Shown: positions 22,671 through 28,210 of the stretch, piece after piece | Numbering within the stretch: position 1 is the first letter of the stretch | Layout of the letters: the number at the start of each line of letters is the position of its first letter | Origin: DATDCV01 sp036524155 | GTDB lineage: Bacteria; Verrucomicrobiota; Verrucomicrobiia; Limisphaerales; UBA8199 | DNA length: 28,210 nucleotides | Assembly (NCBI GenBank): GCA_036524155.1 | Contig: DATDCV010000318.1 | Location: 1 to 28,210 of the forward strand | Reading direction: 5' to 3' | Program-made: the position numbers and the translations under genes | The notes under the pieces: model-generated | Database searches by the model: none | The model's input: only the letters and a program-made list of their open reading frames with translations | Told to the model about the DNA's origin: nothing

Positions 22671-23023
22671 AGAATATGACGCGCAAACAGCTCAAGGAAC
22701 AGGCAGCGCGATATGCCAAGTTTGTCGAGTGGAGCGATGAAGACAAGTGCTTTATTGGCCGCTGCCCCGAGCTCATGCTCGGTGGCGTGCACGGTAGCGA
22801 CGAAGCGAAGGTTTACGGCGAACTGTGTACGGCTGTGGAGGAAATGGTCGAGTTGATCCACGGGGACGGCAGAAAAATGCCGAGCGCCCTGGGCAAAAAG
22901 GAATTCAGCGGGAGGTTCGTGCTCCGGGTTGAACCAGCTCTCCATCGCCGCCTCGCCGCTAAGGCCTTGGCCGCAGGTGAAAGCCTGAATAGCTATTGCG
23001 TAAAGAGCTTGTGTAAGGCGTGA
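22667..23023 (+). CDS. hicB: HicB antitoxin
   Basis: A 118-residue antitoxin. The N-terminal half (RYAKFVEWSDEDKCFIGRCPEL, GGVHGSDEAKVYGELCTAVEEMVEL) is the partial-RNase H-fold domain that binds and neutralises HicA. The C-terminal 40 residues (FSGRFVLRVEPALHRRLAAK, AGESLNSYCVKSL) form a ribbon-helix-helix DNA-binding domain for autoregulation. Start at 22667 overlaps the hicA stop; a second ATG lies at 22676. Only 46 bp separate it from the convergent pseudopilin gene. The pair is intact. Confidence 0.92.
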   Translation: MKNMTRKQLKEQAARYAKFVEWSDEDKCFIGRCPELMLGGVHGSDEAKVYGELCTAVEEMVELIHGDGRKMPSALGKKEFSGRFVLRVEPALHRRLAAKALAAGESLNSYCVKSLCKA

Positions 23024-23069
23024 GCTTGGGCATAGCGCCGGCCACCGAACCGGCTCAGAGGATCAGCTG

Positions 23070-23810
23070 CTAAAACCAAAAACCGGGGCGGCTGCCGGCG
23101 GTATAACGCAACTTCATGGAACGGAACAGGCGCCAGGAGCTGTGGCCGTCGGCGAACAACACGTTGCCACCCGCCGGTTGATTCCCTTTGGCGAGATGGC
23201 TGGTGGTGTGGTACGGCACGATGCCGCTGGTGCTGGTAATTCTAGTGAAGTTCGCCGTGTCCGGCACCTCGGATATGACCACATCGCTGAACAGTTCGGT
23301 CTCGGTCGCGTTGGTGACGATGAGGCGCGACTGGAAGTATTTGCCGGGCCGCAGGTCGGCGGGATCAGGCCCGTCTCGCTGAATCATGCAGAAATAACTG
23401 AGCACGCAACCGTCGCCCTGATAATCCCACCAACGTTCAATGTTGCCGAGCTGCGATTTGTAAAAGGCGTGAAAAGCCGCACAGTAGAGGATGTCCCGTT
23501 TGGCTCCCGCTTGCACCAGCAGGTCTCGCATCGGCCGATCCACGTCCCAGAGCCACTCCCCGCCGCGCACCTTCGTATAGGGCAGCCGATCCCGGTTGTC
23601 GTTCGCGTAGATATTGAGCGCGAGACCGACCTGGCGGAGGTTGCTGATACACCGGGCGCGCCGGGATTTTTCCCGGGCGCTGCTCAAGGCCGGCAGCAGC
23701 ATGGACGCAACGATTGCTATGATCGCGATCACCACCAGGAGCTCGATCAATGTAAAACCAATCCCGCGGCGGGCACTGCCGCGGACCGGTTGATGGTCAT
23801 TTGGTCTCAC
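23070..23810 (-). CDS. Prepilin-type N-terminal methylation protein (pseudopilin), second copy
   Basis: A 246-residue protein. The cleavage site and helix are GIGFTLIELLVVIAIIAIVA then SMLLPALSSAREKSRRARC. The C-terminal H...DG signature is present in a loosened form (HLAKGNQPAGGNVLFADGHS, with a longer gap than the exact H-X9-DG). The frame is open to 23912, but I choose the GTG at 23808-23810 because GAGG lies 8 nt upstream and the leader length (about 16 residues) is sensible. Like the pseudopilin at 7147, it has a MITE-like element upstream of its start. Partners and substrate unknown; most such proteins are numerous paralogs without a linked secretion operon. Confidence 0.88.
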   Translation of the reverse strand: MRPNDHQPVRGSARRGIGFTLIELLVVIAIIAIVASMLLPALSSAREKSRRARCISNLRQVGLALNIYANDNRDRLPYTKVRGGEWLWDVDRPMRDLLVQAGAKRDILYCAAFHAFYKSQLGNIERWWDYQGDGCVLSYFCMIQRDGPDPADLRPGKYFQSRLIVTNATETELFSDVVISEVPDTANFTRITSTSGIVPYHTTSHLAKGNQPAGGNVLFADGHSSWRLFRSMKLRYTAGSRPGFWF

Positions 23811-23926
23811 GATCTGTTCCTCTGGTTGCCGTTCGGCTTCGAGCCTGGCACAAGCGGTCACGTGTGGTTCGTGCAGGCAGAGTAGCAGGGTTGCCGGGCC
23901 GCAACCAGCCAAAAGAAACCCGAACG

Positions 23927-24038
23927 GTATCGCCTTAGTCTTGGGTCGGAGCGCCGATTTCTAATCGGCTTAAGCGCGCCGATGGCCTCCTGCAAGCCGA
24001 GTACAACTCGGCGCTCCGGCCCAAGACTGAGGGGGTAC
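23927..24038. mobile_element. MITE-like palindromic element with 8-bp target duplication, copy 2
   Basis: A 112-bp element, GTATCGCCTTAGTCTTGGG to CCCAAGACTGAGGGGGTAC. Its first 50 bases match the copy at 6948 with one difference; the centre differs. It is flanked exactly by the direct repeat CCCGAACG (23919-23926 and 24039-24046). It was inserted 5 bp after the stop codon of the large glycosidase gene and about 116 bp upstream of the pseudopilin start. Confidence 0.85.
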
Positions 24039-24051
24039 CCCGAACGCGGCA

Positions 24052-26217
24052 TCACAACCATGTCTTCAGCCCTTCGGCGCGGACGCTCCACTGGCCGTCG
24101 GCAGGAAAACTCGGGGCGGACGCCGTCGGACCACCGTTCCAGCCTTTTGCCATCATTGCGATCGCAGCGAGGAGCCCCCCGTTGCCCGGTAAATACGCGC
24201 TCAGCCCCGGCCGCTGGTAATTGTGGCCGTTCTGCAAATACCGGTTCTTGGGCTCATTCATCAGCAACGCGCGGACCGCCAACTCGGGCTCGCCTGCACG
24301 CGCCGCCGCCATCGCCGTCAACGGAAAGTCCCAACCCCAACTCCTTTCCCAATGCCAGGTGTCCATTACCCGTCTGACCGTGCGGCGCATCGTCACGAGG
24401 TCCACCCCGTCGCCGGGCAGCATGCCCAACGCCCCGACTAACGCCGGATGCTCCCAATTCCACTTTGTGTAAGTGTCCGTCAGCCCTTCCTGCATCAGGT
24501 AACACCCCTCGTGCGCCGGAAGCGGCGCAAGGCTTTCGAGGACTTTTTCCCAGCGCGCTTCGCGCGCCAGGCCCAGGCGCTCGCGCCACAGTTGGGCAGT
24601 CCGCAATCCGAAGCGCCAGTAGGCCAACTCAAAAGTCGGATTGCGCGCGGTCAGCGCGTCGGTATTCTCCGAGACCGTTTTAAGCGGAGGGCCGAGCACA
24701 GATTGTGAGCAGGCGGGGTCCCACACCGGGAACGACGCGAGGAATTCGGCGGTTTCGAACACGATTTCGCGCCAACGATCGCAGGTTTCTCTGGTGGGCC
24801 GTGCCCGGTAGCAAAGCTCGGCATAATAAATCGGGTGGGGCTGCTGCCAGATAAGCAGCGGGCCGACGGCCGAGGGGGATTCCAGGCCGTCGGGGCCGAT
24901 CATTTTCGGCCAGCGGACGCCGCGGTAACCCTGGCGGCGGGCGGTCTCGCGGGCCAGCGGCAAGATGCGCTGATAGATGCCCAGACTTCCCTCAAAGAGA
25001 TGGAACCGGCCCCAGGCTGCGAAGTGCGCGCTGTGCCACCAGTGCATTTCCAGGTGGAATTTTCCGTACCAACTGTTGCACAACAGACCGGTCTCGGCGG
25101 ATGGCAGCGAACCGGCACAATGGATTGCGGTCTGGTAGAGCGACAGCACCAGGCGACGTTCCAGTTCGGCGGCCTCTGGGGCCGTGCTGTCGCCCAGATC
25201 GACTGCGCCGCCCTCGGTCCAAAACCGCCGCCAATGTGTGGCCGAAGCGGAGGCGGCTTGTCGCACGCCCGGCAGTTCAGCGATGAAGGGCCGAGGGGAA
25301 AAAAGGCAACGGAACTCAAGCGAGCCAGTCGAACCCGGCACCAGCACGAACTCGTGACTGGCCCGTTGTTCGAGTGTGGCGCCCTTTGACCAGGCAAGAC
25401 TCACGGAATACTCAGTGTCGTCCAGCTTCCTGGTGAAATTAGCGTGGTTCGCAGCCGTGCGTGTTACCTGGGTGATGTGCTGATCGGGCTTCGTCCAGTC
25501 CGCCATGCCCACCTCGGGCGAGCCGTAGGGAAATGTGAGCAGCACTTTCAGTTTCCCCATTCGCAGCAGGGGTGACTCGACAGAGACCGCGAGCAAATCG
25601 AGGTCAGGGTGGAAACAGGTGCGCACCAGAACGGGTTTGTCCAGGAACGAGAAGCGGCTTTCCAGAAGGCCCGTCCACAAGTCCAGCATTTGCCGGGTGT
25701 CTTTGAGGTCTTCCGGTGTCGCGGCCGTGCCGCCCGGAAATTTCATTTCGAAGGCCAGCCGCCCGAGGTGCAGACGATGCGGATTTTGCCGCAGCCAATT
25801 AAAGAGACCCTCCTGTCCCTTGGAGTTGGTCGCGTAACCGACCGGGCGGCCATCGGTGTCGAAATCCTGGTAACGGAAATCTTCGCGCCTGAGCCCCTGC
25901 GCCGCCGGCGCGCTGTGCCAGCCCCAGTGCGACGCGGTGCAAAGCGGGAACTGTTTTTCGCACTCGCTCGCGAAGGTTTGCAGGCCGGTGATGTCTGCCG
26001 TGAACGCCGCTTCGCCGTTGCCGAGCGAAAGGGCGGCAAACGGATCGAACCGGGTGATGATCGGATTATGACGCCCTACCAGCGCGTGGCGGTCAATCCG
26101 ACCCTCCCGTCGTGCCCCGTCACGAAGTGCTGCGGCCGCCACGACCGACGGACTAACGAGAGACAACGCGGCAACCCCTGAACTTCGAAGAAATTCTCTG
26201 CGTGTGACCCGCGTCAT
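24052..26217 (-). CDS. Tat-exported (alpha/alpha)6-barrel glycosidase, GH65/GH95-like
   Basis: A 721-residue protein. The start at the ATG at 26215-26217 gives a clean twin-arginine signal (TRREFLRSSGVAALSLVSPS), so export is through the Tat pathway. Residues about 45-330 form a beta-sandwich (FDPFAALSLGNGEAAFTADI near 56). The helical barrel follows (NSWYGKFHLEMHWWHSAHFA, with Glu390 a candidate general acid; WPKMIGPDG; TYTKWNWEHPALVGALGMLPG; WHWERSWGWDFPLTAMAAA). This order is that of GH65/GH95-type six-hairpin glycosidases. Substrate cannot be read. The frame extends upstream to 26388 but that is non-coding DNA with repeats. Isolated gene; a MITE-like element follows its stop by 5 bp. Confidence 0.8.
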   Translation of the reverse strand: MTRVTRREFLRSSGVAALSLVSPSVVAAAALRDGARREGRIDRHALVGRHNPIITRFDPFAALSLGNGEAAFTADITGLQTFASECEKQFPLCTASHWGWHSAPAAQGLRREDFRYQDFDTDGRPVGYATNSKGQEGLFNWLRQNPHRLHLGRLAFEMKFPGGTAATPEDLKDTRQMLDLWTGLLESRFSFLDKPVLVRTCFHPDLDLLAVSVESPLLRMGKLKVLLTFPYGSPEVGMADWTKPDQHITQVTRTAANHANFTRKLDDTEYSVSLAWSKGATLEQRASHEFVLVPGSTGSLEFRCLFSPRPFIAELPGVRQAASASATHWRRFWTEGGAVDLGDSTAPEAAELERRLVLSLYQTAIHCAGSLPSAETGLLCNSWYGKFHLEMHWWHSAHFAAWGRFHLFEGSLGIYQRILPLARETARRQGYRGVRWPKMIGPDGLESPSAVGPLLIWQQPHPIYYAELCYRARPTRETCDRWREIVFETAEFLASFPVWDPACSQSVLGPPLKTVSENTDALTARNPTFELAYWRFGLRTAQLWRERLGLAREARWEKVLESLAPLPAHEGCYLMQEGLTDTYTKWNWEHPALVGALGMLPGDGVDLVTMRRTVRRVMDTWHWERSWGWDFPLTAMAAARAGEPELAVRALLMNEPKNRYLQNGHNYQRPGLSAYLPGNGGLLAAIAMMAKGWNGGPTASAPSFPADGQWSVRAEGLKTWL

Positions 26218-26278
26218 GCCACGCCCTTTTATCCTGATCTCATCCCCGGAAGAAGACCAAAAGCATCGGGACCGCCAG

Positions 26279-26389
26279 GTTGGCCCCGGCACCTTAACAC
26301 CTTTGCCCTGGCGCACACTTGAAGTCTTTTTGAGATCGAGCCCGAAATCTGCCATTCGCCTGAGATCGACCTGAGATCCGGGGGCCAAC
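26279..26389. repeat. Inverted repeat with TGAGATC direct repeats in a divergent promoter region
   Basis: GTTGGCCCCGG (26279-26289) faces CCGGGGGCCAAC (26378-26389), an inverted repeat of 11-12 bp bracketing 111 bp. Inside, TGAGATC occurs at 26331, 26361 and 26372, the last two 11 bp apart. A TTGACG (26392-26397) just after could be a -35 box for the gene at 26471. No target duplication was found, so operator sites are as likely as a mobile element. Confidence 0.4.
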
Positions 26390-26470
26390 TATTGACGCCA
26401 TTGGTCGGTTGAATCTAGGAAGGGGGAAGCGACCAAAGTCGCATAAACAACAACAGGAAGGAAAATCGTT

Positions 26471-27040
26471 ATGAATAGAACCGTATTGAATCGAGGCGGC
26501 GCCAGGAGCTGGTGCTGCGCTATCATGGCAGGGCTGGTTTTGCTGTCGTGGGCCTGGCCTGTTGCCGGCGGCGAGAAACAGAATATCCAAAGCATCGCCG
26601 TTCCTATGGGCTTCGCCATGGAAGAAATGCGTGTGACTCCGGGCGGCATCATCCATGTCGAAGGGTTAAGCGCTGTGTACATGATGCTCTCAGACAACCC
26701 GCTGACAGCCGGCCGGATAACTGTAACTGGCAACTTCAACGGCGAGCTTTCTCTGAACGGTGTCGGTTCTGGTTCCGCAATCTTCGAAGGCGGCGCTTGG
26801 GATTCCACCTCCGGGACTCCAGTATTCAATGCCTCGGCTGACGGCGGTCTTTGGGAGGGGATGTGGGAGCACAAGGGCATTCTGGGAGGCGCGATTACGC
26901 AGCACAAGGCAGTCGGACACGGCGTCGCCGGAGAAGTTCAAGGCATGGTGTATGCCGTGGAAGGGCAGACGGTCTGGAACGACGAATTTGATATGTATGT
27001 TACTGTCTATACCGGCTGGCTGCTGGATCCGAAAAACTGA
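26471..27040 (+). CDS. Secreted hypothetical protein, beta-rich
   Basis: A 189-residue protein with a signal peptide (CCAIMAGLVLLSWAWPVAGG). The mature part is predicted beta-strands with many glycines: RVTPGGIIHVEGLSAVYMML, GRITVTGNFNGELSLNGVGS, LWEGMWEHKGILGG, EVQGMVYAVEGQTVW and YVTVYTGWLL. It looks like a small beta-barrel or sandwich of unknown family (vaguely allene-oxide-cyclase-like pattern, not convincing). A good Shine-Dalgarno (AGGAAGGA, about 9 nt before ATG) supports the start. It is divergent from the glycosidase gene; no operon partner. Confidence 0.75.
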   Translation: MNRTVLNRGGARSWCCAIMAGLVLLSWAWPVAGGEKQNIQSIAVPMGFAMEEMRVTPGGIIHVEGLSAVYMMLSDNPLTAGRITVTGNFNGELSLNGVGSGSAIFEGGAWDSTSGTPVFNASADGGLWEGMWEHKGILGGAITQHKAVGHGVAGEVQGMVYAVEGQTVWNDEFDMYVTVYTGWLLDPKN

Positions 27041-27138
27041 GAATTGACGCAGGCAGATCGACTGCGAACGAACTGCCCCCTATTTGCCCCGATGTTTCCC
27101 ATTTACTCTGCTCGAATAACGTGCTTAACTGGCGGCCA

Positions 27139-27462
27139 ATGAGCGCGGGAGTGAATATCTGGGACCGGCTGACACGGCTGGTCGTTTTCCTCCTATTTCT
27201 CGCGGGCCTGATGGGTGTCGCCATTTGGTACCTTCCTCTGATCCAGCAAAACGAGCGGATGCGGAAGAAGATTTTCGCCCTGGATACTCAGATCCAGAAA
27301 GAAGACGAGATCGGCAAGCAGTTGCGGCTGCAGATCGAGGCCCTGCGGCGCGACCCCAAAGCGGTGGAACGCCTGGCGCGGGAACGCCTCGGCTACGCGA
27401 GGCCCGGTGAAACCGTGATCCGATTCGAGGCTCCGCTCACCAACCAGTCAGTCATCCACTGA
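27139..27462 (+). CDS. ftsB: FtsB/DivIC-like septum formation initiator
   Basis: A 107-residue bitopic membrane protein. Short cytoplasmic N-terminus, one transmembrane helix (LVVFLLFLAGLMGVAIWYL), then a coiled coil (NERMRKKIFALDTQIQKEDEIGKQLRLQIEALRRDP) and the typical C-terminal AVERLARERLGYARPGE motif. The family's RxxLGxxxPGE element is what makes the call. FtsB/DivIC pairs with FtsL and FtsQ/DivIB to activate septal peptidoglycan synthesis. A GTG at 27121 is an alternative start. A convergent murQ gene follows, also cell-wall related. Confidence 0.88.
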   Translation: MSAGVNIWDRLTRLVVFLLFLAGLMGVAIWYLPLIQQNERMRKKIFALDTQIQKEDEIGKQLRLQIEALRRDPKAVERLARERLGYARPGETVIRFEAPLTNQSVIH

Positions 27463-27497
27463 GCTGGGGGTTAGACCGACTCGGGCCACTCGCTGAT

Positions 27498-28210
27498 TCA
27501 CGGGGTTGTGAGGCGACTGACTGCCTTTCGGACATTCCACGCACTGTCGTGCAGAGCGGCACTTGCTCGACCACTGTCGGCTCCTGTTAACTCCGTTACA
27601 ATCCGCACGGCCCTCTGGCGCAGCTTGGCGTTGCCGGGATTGACATCGATCATCAGGTTGCTCATCACTTTGCCCAGGCGCACCATCGAAAGGGTCGTGA
27701 AGATGTTGAGCAGCAGTTTGGTCGCGGTTCCGGCTTTGAGGCGGGTCGAACCCGTTAGCACCTCCGGGCCGAGATCCGCCGCAATCGTCACCCGGGGCCG
27801 GAGCGCGCGCGGGATCTTCAAGTAAGGATTGAAGCAAACCAACACAGTGGAGGCGCCCAGTTGCTTCGCTTGGGCCAGGGCTCCCCAGACAAACGGCGTC
27901 GTGCCGCTGGCGGCGATGCCGACCACGACGTCAGGCCGCGTAATGCGTCGCGCCTTGATTTCTTTCGCACCGGCTTCCGCGTCGTCTTCCGCGCCCTCGA
28001 TGGATTGCCACAGCGCCTTGCGGCCCCCGGCGAGTATTCCCTGAACCAGTTCGGGGCGGGTGCGATAGGTCGGCGGGCATTCGCTGGCGTCGAGCATGCC
28101 CAACCGGCCGCTGGTGCCGGCGCCCACATAGAATAGCCGCCCACCGCGCCGGAAAGCCGTGGCGATGATGGTAACTGCCTTCTCGATTGCGGCGCCATGG
28201 CCGAGCAGTC
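27498..28210 (-). CDS. murQ: N-acetylmuramic acid 6-phosphate etherase MurQ (N-terminal part missing at right edge)
   Basis: The minus strand is open from the right edge to a TGA at 27498-27500, 236 visible codons of a protein usually about 300 long. It contains the SIS-domain signature GAGTSGRLGMLDASECPPTY, with the acidic residue of DASE, and SIEGAEDDAEAG, with the second essential glutamate of MurQ enzymes. GIAASGTTPFVWGALAQAKQ is the phosphosugar-binding loop. TRLKAGTATKLLLNIFTTLS and a short C-terminal helical part complete it. MurQ cleaves the lactyl ether of MurNAc 6-phosphate during peptidoglycan recycling in the cytoplasm. No truncation other than the window edge. Confidence 0.95.
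   Translation of the reverse strand, partial: LLGHGAAIEKAVTIIATAFRRGGRLFYVGAGTSGRLGMLDASECPPTYRTRPELVQGILAGGRKALWQSIEGAEDDAEAGAKEIKARRITRPDVVVGIAASGTTPFVWGALAQAKQLGASTVLVCFNPYLKIPRALRPRVTIAADLGPEVLTGSTRLKAGTATKLLLNIFTTLSMVRLGKVMSNLMIDVNPGNAKLRQRAVRIVTELTGADSGRASAALHDSAWNVRKAVSRLTTP

Overview
The window looks like chromosome of a free-living, high-GC Verrucomicrobiota bacterium, probably from the Pedosphaera/Limisphaerales side. This is inferred from gene content only. The pointers are two prepilin-type proteins with H-X9-DG-like C-termini, a GxxExxY nuclease-fold protein beside palindromic repeats, octamer repeat arrays at gene ends, many secreted polysaccharide-active enzymes, and several lineage-type hypothetical proteins. 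No rRNA, tRNA, CRISPR array or complete transposase gene was seen.

Left block (1-6892, minus strand): a carbohydrate-degradation cluster. In transcription order it holds a secreted GH2 enzyme, a pectate-lyase-superfamily beta-helix protein, a GH141-like beta-helix protein and the start of a GH78 alpha-L-rhamnosidase. The first two are 2 bp apart and the last two overlap by an ATGA. The cluster is split at 2550-3321 by a module on the opposite strand: two near-identical ~90-bp palindromes, a GxxExxY-family PD-(D/E)XK protein and a third palindrome.

Middle (7147-13381): a pseudopilin and a small lipoprotein; a GNAT acetyltransferase; a secreted hypothetical protein followed by an ECF sigma factor that overlaps a single-span membrane protein, probably its regulator; an ElaB/YqjD-YqjE-YqjK-like membrane stress operon; and a convergent polyphosphate kinase 2. 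Then (13504-20135) come an alpha/beta hydrolase with a duplicated N-terminal domain, an inositol-monophosphatase-family enzyme, two small conserved-looking hypotheticals framed by octamer arrays, a multi-pass membrane protein with a squalene/hopene-cyclase-like gene remnant at its 3' end, and a secreted VCBS/FG-GAP protein.

Right (20405-28210): an orphan MalK-type ABC ATPase coupled to a YeeZ-like SDR protein, a hicAB toxin-antitoxin pair with a readable promoter, a second pseudopilin, a Tat-exported (alpha/alpha)6-barrel glycosidase, a secreted beta-rich hypothetical, an FtsB/DivIC-like division protein and a partial MurQ.

The most notable result is three short non-coding palindromic elements (6948-7058, 20192-20353, 23927-24038). 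Each starts GTA, ends TAC and is flanked by a perfect 8-bp direct repeat (GATTTTCG, CCGGGATT, CCCGAACG). They look like MITEs that moved by transposition. The palindrome-nuclease-palindrome module at 2550-3321 and the polarised octamer arrays at gene 3' ends are the other two structures that ordinary gene annotation does not explain.
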